DNA of 64,000 nt, from NCBI GenBank assembly GCA_937141935.1, contig CAKZQS010000016.1, forward strand, positions 1 through 64,000. Reading direction: 5' to 3'. Source of the stretch: an uncultured Ectothiorhodospiraceae bacterium (GTDB lineage Bacteria > Pseudomonadota > Gammaproteobacteria > Nevskiales > Oceanococcaceae). The position numbers and the translations under genes are program-made. The notes under the pieces are model-generated. The model made no database searches. It was not told the origin of the DNA and saw nothing but the letters and a program-made list of their open reading frames with translations. How positions within the stretch are numbered: position 1 is the first letter of the stretch; each line of letters begins with the position of its first letter. Below are positions 1 to 9,096 of this stretch, piece by piece.

Positions 1-436
1 CGGGACGGGGCGCGGGGCGCGCGGCGCTCAGCGCGCGGCCGGCCCGCAGCGGCGGCGGCGTCAGCGCGGCGGGCCAGCGCGCGGCCAAGTCGACCAGCAG
101 CTGGCGCAGGCCGGCCCAGGCGGGGCGACTGAGCAGGGCCAACTTGGCGCGCTGCCAGCGGGTGAGCCGGCGCGCGGCGAAGTGGTCGCGTATCGTCAGG
201 TAATCGACCTTGGCCGGGCAGACGCGGGCGCAGTGGCCGCAGCCCAGGCAATGGTCCACATGCGCGGCGCCGGTGGCCGTCAGCTCGATGCGCGCCGCGG
301 CCACCGACTCCATGATCTGAATGCGCCCGCGCGGGCCTTCGGCCTCGCTGCGTGCATCGCGGTAGGTGGGGCAATGGGGCAGGCACAGCCCGCAGCGCAC
401 GCAGCGGTCGGTCAGCGCGAAGGGAAAGCCGCTCAT
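1..436 (-). CDS. (Fe-S)-binding oxidoreductase subunit, GlcF-like (partial, N-terminus only)
   Basis: The reverse strand from the ATG at 436 encodes a ferredoxin-type N-terminus. The first cluster motif is CVRCGLCLPHCPTYR near residues 11-25; the second is CLGCGHCARVCPAKV about 50 residues later. Two CxxCxxCxxxCP motifs followed by a longer region are typical of the iron-sulfur subunit of glycolate oxidase (GlcF) and related heterodisulfide-reductase-like electron carriers, which pass electrons from a flavoprotein partner to the quinone pool. Only about 145 residues are in the window, so the CCG domains that would separate GlcF from other relatives cannot be seen. The gene is divergent from the DUF481 gene. 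Confidence 0.7.
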   Translation of the reverse strand, partial: MSGFPFALTDRCVRCGLCLPHCPTYRDARSEAEGPRGRIQIMESVAAARIELTATGAAHVDHCLGCGHCARVCPAKVDYLTIRDHFAARRLTRWQRAKLALLSRPAWAGLRQLLVDLAARWPAALTPPPLRAGRALSAARPAPRP

Positions 437-537
437 GCACGCAGAATAGCGGCGTGCCGCCCGAACCACAGCGGCGGGCCGGCCGCGCCCGGCCCGCGTC
501 GTGTGCAGTGCAGCATCAAATGCGCGAAAATACGCCG

Positions 538-1323
538 ATGACTCGCCATGCCATGCCGCTCGCCGCGCTCTGTGCGCTGCTCCACGCTTCCGCCCTGTGG
601 GCGGCCGATGTCACCGACGCGCAGATCGACGGACCCTGGGAGGGGCAGCTGGCGGCCGGCGTCGTGGCGACCTCCGGCAACAGTGAAAGCCGCTCGCAGA
701 ATCTGGAATACACGCTGGTGTACGACCAGGCCGACGACGACTGGCGCTTCAAGAGCACCGGCCTGGCGCTGCAGGTGGCGACCGAGGTCGAGATCGAGCA
801 GCTCGATGGCAGCACCCGCAGCGAGACCCGCACCACGGCCGAGAATTACCGCGTGGACCTGCGGGCCGAGCGTCGCATCGACGAGGCCAATTACCTCTTC
901 GGTACCGTCGACTTTCGCAAGGACCTCTTTGGTGCGGTGCGGACCAGCACCAGCCAGACCCTGGGTTATGGCCGCCGGCTGATTGCCCGCGAGGATACGG
1001 CGCTGGATCTGGAAATCGGTGCCGGTGCGCGCCAGCAGGAGCTGCAGGAGGACGGGGCCGAGAACCAGGAGGCCATCGGCGAGCTCGGCCTGAACTTCCT
1101 GACCAAGTTTGGCGACCGCCTGCAGCTGGGCCAGCGCATCAATGTGCAGTCCGGCGCCGACAACACCGTCAGCGAGGGTCAGACCCGCCTGCGCCTGGCC
1201 ATCATCGGGGCGCTGTGGGCGCAACTGGGCTTTGACGTTCGCCACAGCGCCGAGGTTGGCGCGGGCGAGGAAGCCACCGATACCGCCACCAGCCTGTCGC
1301 TGCTGTGGGAGTTCGCGGAATAA
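538..1323 (+). CDS. DUF481 family outer membrane protein (YdiY-like)
   Basis: A 261-residue protein with a signal peptide (MTRHAMPLAALCALLHASALWAA) and then alternating beta-strand sequence rich in D, E, T and R, ending in the aromatic LLWEFAE. DUF481 proteins, which include E. coli YdiY, are predicted small outer membrane beta-barrels of unknown function. I chose the ATG at 538 because it puts the hydrophobic core at the right distance; an in-frame ATG at 520 would add six residues. The frame stays open further upstream, but nothing there looks like coding sequence. It stands alone, ahead of the rplM promoter. Confidence 0.75.
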   Translation: MTRHAMPLAALCALLHASALWAADVTDAQIDGPWEGQLAAGVVATSGNSESRSQNLEYTLVYDQADDDWRFKSTGLALQVATEVEIEQLDGSTRSETRTTAENYRVDLRAERRIDEANYLFGTVDFRKDLFGAVRTSTSQTLGYGRRLIAREDTALDLEIGAGARQQELQEDGAENQEAIGELGLNFLTKFGDRLQLGQRINVQSGADNTVSEGQTRLRLAIIGALWAQLGFDVRHSAEVGAGEEATDTATSLSLLWEFAE

Positions 1324-1337
1324 GCCGCGGATCTTGC

Positions 1338-1366
1338 TTGTCTTTGCCTGGTAACCGTTCTACAAT
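1338..1366 (+). promoter_or_regulatory. Probable sigma-70 promoter of rplM-rpsI
   Basis: A -35-like TTGTCT at 1338-1343 and a -10-like TACAAT at 1361-1366 are separated by 17 bp. They lie just after the DUF481 stop codon and leave a leader of roughly 55-60 nt before rplM. A strong housekeeping promoter is expected for this ribosomal operon. Confidence 0.6.
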
Positions 1367-1429
1367 TCGCGGTTTACCGATACCCACGACGCAAGGCGGC
1401 GCCTCCGGCGGCCGTCCAGCGAGGATCCG

Positions 1430-1864
1430 ATGACGACCACCGTTTCCGCGAAAGCGCAGGAAGTTCGCCGCGACTGGCTGCTGATCGACGCCACCGACCT
1501 GGTTCTGGGCCGGATGGCGGCGCATATCGCCCATCGTCTGCGCGGCAAGCACAAGCCGATTTACACCCCGCACGTCGACACCGGCGATTATGTGGTCGTG
1601 GTCAACGTGGACAAGCTCAAGGTCACGGGCAACAAGGCCAGCCAGAAGTTCTACTACCGGCACAGCGGCCGCCCGGGTAACCTGCACGCCACCCGCCTGG
1701 ACAAGCAACTGATCGAAAAGCCCGAGCGCGTGCTCGAGGCCGCGGTCAAGGGCATGCTGCCGAAGAACAAGCTCGGCCGTGCCATGTTCAAGAAGCTGAA
1801 GATCTACAGCGGCGCCGAGCACCCGCACGAGGCGCAGCAACCGCAAACTCTGGACCTGAACTGA
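1430..1864 (+). CDS. rplM: 50S ribosomal protein L13 (uL13)
   Basis: 144 residues, the usual length for bacterial L13. Recognisable blocks include [17 protein letters not shown] near the N-terminus, [20 protein letters not shown], and [21 protein letters not shown] near the middle. L13 binds 23S rRNA early in assembly of the large subunit. A GAGGA sequence sits just before the ATG. The stop is one nucleotide before the rpsI start, the near-universal bacterial rplM-rpsI arrangement, so the two are co-transcribed. Confidence 0.97.
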   Translation: MTTTVSAKAQEVRRDWLLIDATDLVLGRMAAHIAHRLRGKHKPIYTPHVDTGDYVVVVNVDKLKVTGNKASQKFYYRHSGRPGNLHATRLDKQLIEKPERVLEAAVKGMLPKNKLGRAMFKKLKIYSGAEHPHEAQQPQTLDLN

Positions 1865-1865
1865 T

Positions 1866-2258
1866 ATGTCGACCACGTACAGCTACGGCACCGGCCGCCG
1901 CAAGACCGCCGCCGCCCGCGTATTCATCAAGCCGGGCTCGGGCACGATCACCGTCAACGGCAAGCCGCTGGACGATTTCTTCGGCCGCCCGACCTCGCGC
2001 ATGATCGTGCGCCAGCCGCTGGTCGAGCTGGACGCCGAAGAGCGTTTCGACATCAACGTGACCTGCAAGGGCGGTGGCCCGAACGGTCAGGCCGGTGCGA
2101 TCCGTCACGGCCTGGCGCGTGCGCTGGTCGACTACGACGAGAGCTTCAAGCCGATCATGCGTGCTTCGGGTTTTCTGACCCGGGATGCGCGGAAGGTCGA
2201 GCGGAAGAAAGTCGGCCTGCACAAGGCCCGTCGCGCGACGCAGTACAGCAAGCGCTGA
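1866..2258 (+). CDS. rpsI: 30S ribosomal protein S9 (uS9)
   Basis: 130 residues with the S9 signature: [18 protein letters not shown] near the N-terminus, [19 protein letters not shown] in the middle, and the basic C-terminal tail ending RRATQYSKR that reaches the ribosomal P site. The ATG is one base after the rplM stop. A strong intrinsic terminator follows, closing a two-gene operon. Confidence 0.97.
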   Translation: MSTTYSYGTGRRKTAAARVFIKPGSGTITVNGKPLDDFFGRPTSRMIVRQPLVELDAEERFDINVTCKGGGPNGQAGAIRHGLARALVDYDESFKPIMRASGFLTRDARKVERKKVGLHKARRATQYSKR

Positions 2259-2300
2259 TGGGTCTACGCCGCGGCGCTTTCGCGAGCGCTGCCGGCCAAG

Positions 2301-2328
2301 AAAGCCGCCTTCGGGCGGCTTTTTTTTT
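2301..2328 (+). terminator. Intrinsic terminator after rpsI
   Basis: A 9-bp stem (AAAGCCGCC / GGCGGCTTT) closed by a TTCG tetraloop runs into eight further T residues. It is a textbook rho-independent terminator 42 bp after the rpsI stop. Confidence 0.93.
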
Positions 2329-2453
2329 GCCCGCGGCCCGGTGGCGCGGCGCGGCGTGCAAGGCATGCCCGGAAGGTCTGCGCGACCCCTCACGGTTTCG
2401 TCATATGGCTGGGCTAAGCTGAGCGGCTGCCACCGAGAGCCTGGAGCCCCCCG

Positions 2454-3446
2454 ATGTCGATGCCCCGTTCGCGCCTGCCCCTGCCCCTGCTGCTGCTGCC
2501 CCTGGCGCTGGCCGCCTGTGACGGGGGCGGGGGCCGCATGGCCGCCGCGCTCAGCGATGATGCGGGCGGGGACCCGGCGCCCATGCCGGCCGCGCCCGTG
2601 CCCACGCCCGACCCCCCGCTGCCGCCACTGCTGACCGATCAGGTCATCGTGGCCCACCGGGGCGCCTCCGGCCATGCGCCCGAGCACACCATCCCGGCCT
2701 ATGACCTGGCGATCCAGATGGGGGCCGAGTACATCGAGCAGGACGTGCTGCCCACCGCCGACGGCGTGCTGGTCTGCATCCACGACGACACGCTGGACCG
2801 CACGGCGCGCGGCCCGGCCGAGAACTGCACCGGCAACGTCAGCGACAAGACGCTGGCGCAGCTGAAAACCTGCGATTTCGGCTCCTGGTTCAACGAGGCC
2901 AACCCCGAGCGGGCCCGGCCGGAGTACGAGGGCCTGCAGATCCCCACGCTGGAGGAGGTCTTCCAGCGCTACGGACAAAGCGCCAAGTACTACATCGAGA
3001 TCAAGCCCAACACCTCCACCGACGGCAGCGTCGAGCAGACCCTGCTGGACCTGATCGCCGAATACGATCTCTACGAGGGCATGCTGGCCGAGCGCCAGGT
3101 GTTGATCCAGTCCTTCATCCCCAGCTCGCTGCTCAACGTGTTCACGCTGGAGCCCGAGGCGCCGCTGGTGCAGCTGTACGCGGCCGGGGCCACCTTCACC
3201 GCCCCGCTGGCGGCCAGTTACAGTTTTGGCATTGGGCCCAACACCACCGAAGTCGAGCTGAACCCGCTGATGGTCGAGGAGGCCCACGCGCTGGGCCTGG
3301 CGATCCACCCCTACACGATCAACAGCGAAGAGGACCTCGCGGCCATGGCCGCGCGCTGCGTGGACGGGCTGTTCACGAACTTCCCGGATCGCTACCGGCA
3401 GGTGCTGGTCGACAACGACTTCGGTTGCCCGGCTCCGATTCGCTGA
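2454..3446 (+). CDS. Periplasmic glycerophosphodiester phosphodiesterase lipoprotein (GlpQ-like)
   Basis: 330 residues. The N-terminus is a lipoprotein signal with lipobox LAAC at 19-22, then a Gly/Pro/Asp-rich linker. The catalytic domain opens with HRGASGHAPEHT from His68. It also carries the acid pair in EYIEQDVLPTADGVLVCIHDDTLDRT and a later EIKPN, all typical of the GDPD TIM barrel. Such enzymes hydrolyse glycerophosphodiesters from phospholipid turnover to glycerol-3-phosphate and an alcohol. The 3' end overlaps that of the convergent MMPL gene by 74 bp. With PhoX and MlaA close by, a role in phospholipid or phosphate salvage is plausible. Confidence 0.9.
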   Translation: MSMPRSRLPLPLLLLPLALAACDGGGGRMAAALSDDAGGDPAPMPAAPVPTPDPPLPPLLTDQVIVAHRGASGHAPEHTIPAYDLAIQMGAEYIEQDVLPTADGVLVCIHDDTLDRTARGPAENCTGNVSDKTLAQLKTCDFGSWFNEANPERARPEYEGLQIPTLEEVFQRYGQSAKYYIEIKPNTSTDGSVEQTLLDLIAEYDLYEGMLAERQVLIQSFIPSSLLNVFTLEPEAPLVQLYAAGATFTAPLAASYSFGIGPNTTEVELNPLMVEEAHALGLAIHPYTINSEEDLAAMAARCVDGLFTNFPDRYRQVLVDNDFGCPAPIR

Positions 3447-5805
3447 AGCCCCCCCAGCGCGCCAGCAACGCAGGCAACAGGGTCAGGTCGGCCAGCAGCG
3501 CCAGCAGCAGCGCCAGCGCGGTCAGCAGGCCGAAATAGACGCTGGGCAAAAAGTCCGAGGCCAGCAGCAAGGCGAAACCGCAGGCCAGGATCAACGTGGT
3601 GTAGAGCAGCGCGTGGCCTACGCTGTGGTGGGTGGCCGCCACCGCCGCGCGCGGGCCGACGCGGCGGGCCTCGGCGCGGTAGCGGTGCAGGTAGTGGATG
3701 GTGTCGTCGACGGCGATGCCCATCGCGATGGCGGCGATGGTCATCGTCATGAAATCCAGCGGGATGCCGGCCCAGCCCATCAGCCCCAGTACGCCGCCGG
3801 TGGCGACGAGGTTGGGCAGCAGCGCGATCAGCGCCAGCCGCGGCGAGCGGAAGATCAGCGCGAAGGCCAGCGCCAGCACCGCGAAGACCACGCCCAGCGT
3901 CAGGATCTGCGAGCGGTACAGCCGCTGCAGCAGGTCCTGATAGAGCACGAAGAGGTTGCTCAGGCTGACCTGGGACTCCTCGATGCCCACTTCGCGCAGG
4001 TCGGCGCGGATGTCGGCCAGCAGCTGCGCCCGGTTCAGCCCCGGCGTGGTGTCGGCGACGCGCGCGCTGATGCGGATCTGCTGCGCATCCTCGGCGTAAA
4101 AGCTGCCGACCAGCTTCTCGCGCAGCGTGTCGTCGAGCAGCCAGTAGATGGCCGTCAGCTCGTACTCGGTCAGGGGCTTGCCGGCATTCAGCGTGCGCGC
4201 CAGCTCCGTGACGTTGACCACCGACAGCACATGGCCCATCGCCTCGTGCTCGGCGAGTCGCGCGTGCAGCCGCTGCAGGCGCTGGATGGTTTGCGCACGC
4301 AGCACCAGGTCGGGGTGGCGCTCGGACTCGGGCACGGTGTACACGATGTCCAGCGGCGTCGTGCCCCCCAGCTCGCGGTCGATGCAGCGCAGCTCCTTAT
4401 GCACCTGGGTGTCAGCGCGGAAATAGTCGATAAAGCTGTTCTCCACGCTCAGCCGCTGCGCCCCCAGGCCGGCGGCGGCGAGCCAGGCCAGTGTTAAGAG
4501 CAGCCACAGCGCCGGCGCGCGGGCGCTGCGCGCCAGCCCGCCCAGCAGCCAGCCGGCCCAGCGCGCTTCGCGGCGTACCGGCTCGGGCCGGCCCAGCAGC
4601 ATCAGCGCCGGGAACAGCAGCAGGCCGGTGGCGATGGAGACCGCCATGGCCACCACCATCATCCAGCCAAAGGCCACCACCGGCTCGATGCCGCTGAGCA
4701 GCAGCGAGGCGAAGCCCACCGAGGTCGTCAGCCCGGCGTAGAGCACCGGCGCCGTCTTCGCCCGCAGCGTGGCCCGTACCAGTTCTGGTTGCCCGGCCTC
4801 GGGCCGTGCGCGGCGCTCCTCGCGGTATTGCACGATCAGGTGCACCACCAGCGCCAGCGTCAGGATCAGCTGCAGCGCGACGAAGTTGGCCGAGATCACG
4901 GTGGCGGCAAAGCCCAGCGCCGCGAACAGCCCCAGCGTCAGCGTCAGGCTGACGCCGCAGCACAGCAGCGGGATCAGCACCCAGCGCAGGCTGCGAAACA
5001 CCAGCAGCAACAGTAGGGCGATGACGGCCGCGATGGCCGCGCCGAAGACCAGCAGGTCCGCGCGAATGATCTCGATCAACTGCTGGCCCAGCACGTGCGC
5101 GCCGCCGAGCACCAGGTCGGCCTCGTCCTCGTAGTCGGCGGCGATGGCGCGGATTTGCGCGATCTCGGCGTAGCGCTGGCGGTCCAGCGCGCGCCGCAGC
5201 GGGGCGGCCCGGGCTTGCAGCTCGGCCAGTTCCGCGCGCTGCTCAGCGTTTAGCTCGCCGTCCAGGCGCTGCGCCTCGATGGCGACGATGCGGCCCTCGA
5301 GCTCGGCCAGCTCAGGCTCGGGCCGGAACAGCACCTGCAGGGCCGTGGCCGTGCCCCGCGCATTGACCAGCAAGCCCTCGTAGATGGGGTGGCCCTGCAT
5401 CACCCGCTGCACCTGCGCCGGGCTGTAGCCCTGCTGGCGCACGGTCATGCCCGCATAGTCGGCCTGCGCGTCGAGCCCGACCCCGCCCAGCTGCAGCAGC
5501 GGCACGCTGACCAGCGAACGCACGCTTTCCACGCGCTCCAGCTCCGACAGCCGCTGGTCCAGCTCGCTCAGCGTGGCGAAGCTGCGCGCCGAATACAGCG
5601 CATGCTCGCGCGGGGCGTAGGCCAGCAGCACGAACTCCTGGGGCGCGAAGCGCTGGCCGATGATGCGGCTGCGCAGGTAGTGCGCATTGGCCTCGTCGAG
5701 GAGTGTGTCGGCCGAGGCGTCGATACGAAAATCGCGCGCCTGCCAGGCCGCGGCCGCCGTCAGCAGCGCGAACAGCAGCAACAGCAGGCCGGCGCCGCGT
5801 TTCAC
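3373..5805 (-). CDS. MMPL/RND-superfamily transporter
   Basis: 810 residues: one N-terminal membrane segment, a periplasmic domain of about 200 residues with a coiled-coil-like stretch (VAIEAQRLDGELNAEQRAEL), a block of five membrane helices, a second periplasmic domain from VENSFIDYFRADT, and a second helix block with GIAVDDTIHYLHRYR. This duplicated layout defines MMPL/RND proteins, which move lipids or hydrophobic compounds. The start is GTG, overlapping the mlaA stop by 4 bp (GTGA), so the two are translationally coupled. That pairing suggests lipid movement to or from the outer membrane. The 3' end overlaps the glycerophosphodiesterase gene. Confidence 0.85.
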   Translation of the reverse strand: MKRGAGLLLLLFALLTAAAAWQARDFRIDASADTLLDEANAHYLRSRIIGQRFAPQEFVLLAYAPREHALYSARSFATLSELDQRLSELERVESVRSLVSVPLLQLGGVGLDAQADYAGMTVRQQGYSPAQVQRVMQGHPIYEGLLVNARGTATALQVLFRPEPELAELEGRIVAIEAQRLDGELNAEQRAELAELQARAAPLRRALDRQRYAEIAQIRAIAADYEDEADLVLGGAHVLGQQLIEIIRADLLVFGAAIAAVIALLLLLVFRSLRWVLIPLLCCGVSLTLTLGLFAALGFAATVISANFVALQLILTLALVVHLIVQYREERRARPEAGQPELVRATLRAKTAPVLYAGLTTSVGFASLLLSGIEPVVAFGWMMVVAMAVSIATGLLLFPALMLLGRPEPVRREARWAGWLLGGLARSARAPALWLLLTLAWLAAAGLGAQRLSVENSFIDYFRADTQVHKELRCIDRELGGTTPLDIVYTVPESERHPDLVLRAQTIQRLQRLHARLAEHEAMGHVLSVVNVTELARTLNAGKPLTEYELTAIYWLLDDTLREKLVGSFYAEDAQQIRISARVADTTPGLNRAQLLADIRADLREVGIEESQVSLSNLFVLYQDLLQRLYRSQILTLGVVFAVLALAFALIFRSPRLALIALLPNLVATGGVLGLMGWAGIPLDFMTMTIAAIAMGIAVDDTIHYLHRYRAEARRVGPRAAVAATHHSVGHALLYTTLILACGFALLLASDFLPSVYFGLLTALALLLALLADLTLLPALLARWGGFSESEPGNRSRCRPAPAGSDPGSS

Positions 5806-6767
5806 TCGTCCGGCTCGTAGGCGGCGTCGCGGTTCAGGCCCTGCAGGTGCATGTTGCGAAAGAACAGATAGGGGTCCTCGGCCCTGTCGCGCAGCGTGGG
5901 GTAGGGCTCGATGCGCGGCGCGAACTGCTGCAGCGCGTCGATGGCCAGCAGGGCGCTGGCCTCCGGCTGCTCGACCAGATAGGGCACCGGGTTCAGCAGC
6001 ATGTCGACCAGCATCGCCGGCGCCTGGCGGGCGCTGGAGGGGCCCAGCAGCGGCAGCACCAGATAGGGCCCGTGGTCCACGCCATAGCGCAGCAGCGTGT
6101 CATCGAAGCCGGCGACGGCGGGCTCCAGCCCGAAGTGCTTTTGCGCCGGGTCGGCAAAGCCCAGCAGGCCCAGCGTGCTGTTGATGGTGAAACGGGCCAG
6201 GTCCGTGCCGGCCTGCTTCCACTCGCCCTGCAGCAGATGATTGGCCAGCGTGATCGGGGTGCGCAGGTTGGCGAAGAAGCGGCCCACGCTGTCCTCGACC
6301 GGGTCGGGCAGCTTGCGCCAGCCGCGCGCCAGCGGAATCAGCGCATTCCGGTAGGCCCAGTCGTTGAAGCGGAACATCGCCCGGTTGTAGCCGATCCAGG
6401 GGTCGTTGTACTCGTCCTGCCCCACGACATTGGGGCGGCCGCCGGCCACCACCGTCGGCTCGATATCGCTGACGCTGCCGCCCTCGGCCTGCGCCAGCAG
6501 CAGCGGCGCCCCGCCCGCCGGCTCCGATCCTGGCTGTTCGGGCCCTGGCTGTTCCGGACGTTGCTGCTCCGGACCTGGCTGCTCCGGACCGGGCGGCGCC
6601 CCGGCCGAATGCACCGCCGTCGCCGCCGTCTGCCGCTCCGGCAGCACCGGCGTGCCGGCGCAGCCGGCCAGCGCCAGGCTCAGCAGCAGCCAGGGCAGCA
6701 GCCAGGAGAGCAGCGGCGGCAGCAACAGCAGGGCGCGTTGCGGGGGACTGACGGCGGTCGAGGGCAT
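5802..6767 (-). CDS. mlaA: MlaA/VacJ family outer membrane lipoprotein
   Basis: 321 residues. The hydrophobic signal ends in lipobox LAGC and is followed by a Pro/Glu/Gly repeat linker (several copies of PGPEQ). The MlaA core is clear: DPWIGYNRAMFRFND, then FFANLRTPITLANHLLQG, FTINSTLGLLGFADPA and YLVLPLLGPSSAR. MlaA extracts mislocalised phospholipids from the outer leaflet of the outer membrane and passes them to the Mla system. The other mla genes are not in this window. The ATG at 6767 fits the signal peptide; open sequence further upstream is not coding. It is first in an operon with the MMPL gene. Confidence 0.92.
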   Translation of the reverse strand: MPSTAVSPPQRALLLLPPLLSWLLPWLLLSLALAGCAGTPVLPERQTAATAVHSAGAPPGPEQPGPEQQRPEQPGPEQPGSEPAGGAPLLLAQAEGGSVSDIEPTVVAGGRPNVVGQDEYNDPWIGYNRAMFRFNDWAYRNALIPLARGWRKLPDPVEDSVGRFFANLRTPITLANHLLQGEWKQAGTDLARFTINSTLGLLGFADPAQKHFGLEPAVAGFDDTLLRYGVDHGPYLVLPLLGPSSARQAPAMLVDMLLNPVPYLVEQPEASALLAIDALQQFAPRIEPYPTLRDRAEDPYLFFRNMHLQGLNRDAAYEPDE

Positions 6768-6872
6768 GGCGGCCCGGGGGCAGGGGATGCGGCGATTGTC
6801 CGGCCGCCGCCGGCCCCAAACAAGGCGCAAACGCATGACCTTGGGCACAACACTGACCAAGGTGAGGGGCAC

Positions 6873-6897
6873 AAAAAAGGGCGGCCGAAGCCGCCCC
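6873..6897 (-). terminator. Intrinsic terminator after phoX
   Basis: Read on the minus strand, a 7-bp stem GGGCGGC/GCCGCCC with a TTCG loop is followed by six T residues, about 20 bp after the phoX stop. Confidence 0.9.
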
Positions 6898-6916
6898 GTA
6901 ATCGTTGCCGGCGGGC

Positions 6917-8938
6917 CTATTCGCCGATCACGCCGCCATCGTTGCGGGTGATGACGATGGTGGCCGAGCGCGGGCGGGCGCCGGCCGCCGGGGTCGCCGT
7001 GGCATCGCCGCCGGCCGCCGGCCAGCTGCTGGTTGGCGCGCTGGCGTCGCCGCGTTCGCCCGGGTGCTGGATGTTGATAAACATCGCGCGGCCGTCCGGC
7101 GTGGTGGCGATGCCGGTGATCTCGCACTCCACCGGGCCCACGCAGAAGCGACGCAGGTCGCCGCCCGGCGCGGCGCCGACATAGCTGATCTGCTCGCCGA
7201 TGGCCACGGCGCTGCCGTCGCCGACCGTGCCCGGCACGGCGGCCAGCATCTGGTTGTTGGTGAAGTCGGCCAGGGCGCTGTCGTCGGTCTGAATCCACAG
7301 CAGGCCATTGGCCCGGCGCGGGTCGAACCACAGCCCGTCCGGGCTGGAGAGGGCGTTGCTTTCGTCCAGGCCGGAGACATTGACCTCGGCCTGCGCATCG
7401 GCCGGCGAGCCGAAGACGTAGATGTCCCAGGTGAAACCGGTGGCGTCGGCGCGGTCGCCGTCCTCACGCCAGCGGATGATGTGGCCGTGCGTGTTGCCGT
7501 CGGTCGTGGCGTCGCCGTCGCCGCGCTCGTAGTCGCGCGGGTTGGCGGCGTCCACCTCCTGGCCGGCCACCTGGCCGCGATTGCGGTTGTTGGTCAGCGT
7601 CATGTAGACCTCGCCGCTGCGCGGGTCGACGGCGCCCCATTCCGGGCGATCCATCGGCGTGGCGCCCACCAGGTCGGCGGCCGTGCGGGTGTTCACCAGC
7701 AGCTCCGCCTGGCTGCCGAAGGCCTCGGCCAGCCGCGGGTCGTCCAGCGTCAGCGGCAGCCACTGGCCGCGGCCGTTCTCGTCGAAGCGGGCGACGTACA
7801 GCGTGCCCTCGTCGAGCATGCGGCCGTCGGACAGGCCGGGCTGATAGGCGGCGGCCGTGACGAACTTGTAGATGTAGTCGCCGCGGGCGTCGTCGCCCAT
7901 GTAGAAGCCGAGCGGCTGCCCGGGCAGCGCCCGGCTGGGCCAGCAGCCCTCGTGGCGGAAGCGGCCGAGCGCGGTGCGCTTGATCGGCGTCGAGTCCGGG
8001 TCGTAGGGGTCGATTTCGACGATCCAGCCAAAGGTATTCGCTTCGTTGCGGTAGTCCTGGGTGGCGTCGGCGCCGGTCGGCGTGGTGTCCCAGCGGCGGA
8101 ACTCATCGGCCTGCTCGTCGGCGGCGCCGGCGGCGGTTTCCCAGCCGTAGTTGCTGGCGTCGTCGATGCCGTAGCGGCTCTTCTCGCGCGGCGGCTCGGC
8201 CTCCTGCGTCACGAAGTAGCCATGCCAGTTTTCTTCGCAGGTCAGGTAGGTGCCCCAGGGCGTGTAGCCATTGGCGCAGTTATTCAGCGTGCCGCGGCTG
8301 CGCAGGCCGTTGGGGTCGAAGGCGGTCTGCACGAAGGCGCTGCCGGCCACCGGCCCGGCCAGGCGCATCGGCGTGTTCGGCGTGATGCGGCGATTGAACA
8401 GCGAGTCGCGCACCGTGGCGTAGCTGCGGCCGTCGCGGGCCACCTCGACGACGCTGATGCCGTGGGCGCTGATCTCCTTGCGCACCTCGGCGGCGGGGCG
8501 CTGGCCGTCCACGGCGGTGGGGCCATTCGGGTGCAGATAGGCCTCGGTAATGTTCTCGTGGTTCATCACCAGCAGGCCGTTATCCGAAGCCTCGCTGCCC
8601 CAGGGCAGCGGGTAATAGCCCATGCCGTCGTGGTGGTCGCCGGCGCGGGTGGCGAAATCCGCCTCGCTGCCGTCGTTGGCGTAGTCCGGGGTGTTCTCGT
8701 CCAGCGGGTCGCCCAGCGCGTAGACCACGCGGGCGGCGTAGCCCGGCGGCAGCGTGACGACGTCGGCCTTGCTGGCCGCGACGGCGGCAAAGCCCAGCTC
8801 GGCGGGCGCATTGCGGCCGCCGTTGCAGGCCGTCAGGCCCAGTGTGCCAAGCACGGTGCCGGCGGCACCCAGGCTCGCGCCACCCTTGAGCATCTGGCGA
8901 CGGTTGAGGACGAGTTCGAAAGGCAGTGCGGTTTTCAT
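6917..8938 (-). CDS. phoX: PhoX-family alkaline phosphatase (DUF839), Tat-exported
   Basis: 673 residues. The N-terminus has a twin-arginine signal (NRRQMLKGGASLG) with a Cys after the hydrophobic stretch (LTAC). The mature protein has PhoX/DUF839 features: TLPPGYAARVVYALGDPL, GMGYYPLP, LLVMNHENITE, NNCANGYTPWGTYLTCEENWHGYF, and near the C-terminus SPDGLWFDPRRANGLLWIQTDD and FINIQHPGE. PhoX enzymes are calcium/iron-dependent phosphomonoesterases that release phosphate from organic esters in the periplasm or outside the cell. Control by PhoB is supported by a Pho box 45 bp upstream. It is a single-gene unit with its own terminator. Confidence 0.88.
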   Translation of the reverse strand: MKTALPFELVLNRRQMLKGGASLGAAGTVLGTLGLTACNGGRNAPAELGFAAVAASKADVVTLPPGYAARVVYALGDPLDENTPDYANDGSEADFATRAGDHHDGMGYYPLPWGSEASDNGLLVMNHENITEAYLHPNGPTAVDGQRPAAEVRKEISAHGISVVEVARDGRSYATVRDSLFNRRITPNTPMRLAGPVAGSAFVQTAFDPNGLRSRGTLNNCANGYTPWGTYLTCEENWHGYFVTQEAEPPREKSRYGIDDASNYGWETAAGAADEQADEFRRWDTTPTGADATQDYRNEANTFGWIVEIDPYDPDSTPIKRTALGRFRHEGCWPSRALPGQPLGFYMGDDARGDYIYKFVTAAAYQPGLSDGRMLDEGTLYVARFDENGRGQWLPLTLDDPRLAEAFGSQAELLVNTRTAADLVGATPMDRPEWGAVDPRSGEVYMTLTNNRNRGQVAGQEVDAANPRDYERGDGDATTDGNTHGHIIRWREDGDRADATGFTWDIYVFGSPADAQAEVNVSGLDESNALSSPDGLWFDPRRANGLLWIQTDDSALADFTNNQMLAAVPGTVGDGSAVAIGEQISYVGAAPGGDLRRFCVGPVECEITGIATTPDGRAMFINIQHPGERGDASAPTSSWPAAGGDATATPAAGARPRSATIVITRNDGGVIGE

Positions 8939-8967
8939 GCGGCTGTGGTCGTTTTGAGAATCCGATC

Positions 8968-9001
8968 ACAGTAGAAGGCCCGCATGACAACTTTGTAACA
9001 G
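8968..9001 (-). promoter_or_regulatory. Pho box and -10 element of phoX
   Basis: On the minus strand two 7-bp direct repeats, CTGTTAC and TTGTCAT, are separated by AAAG (positions 9001-8984). They match the PhoB consensus CTGTCAT-n4-CTGTCAT. Exactly 10 bp downstream lies TACTGT (8973-8968), a plausible -10, the spacing usual in PhoB-activated promoters that lack a -35. The phoX ATG follows 30 bp later. Confidence 0.85.
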
Positions 9002-9096
9002 CGGTGTTGCAGCCCGACGCCGGGCGGACCAGGTTGCCTTTGGGCGGCCTGGGCTGGCATGCGGTGGCGCGCCGCGGCGTGCGCGGCCGCCGGGTG

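Noticed and set aside
182-541. Plus-strand frame at the left edge
   Set aside because: It is antisense to the clear Fe-S protein with two cysteine motifs.
6905-8974. A 689-codon open frame on the plus strand opposite phoX
   Set aside because: Composition is typical antisense drift in GC-rich DNA (Ala/Gly/Val/Arg/His), with no domain, while the minus strand has a complete PhoX with Tat signal, Pho box and terminator.
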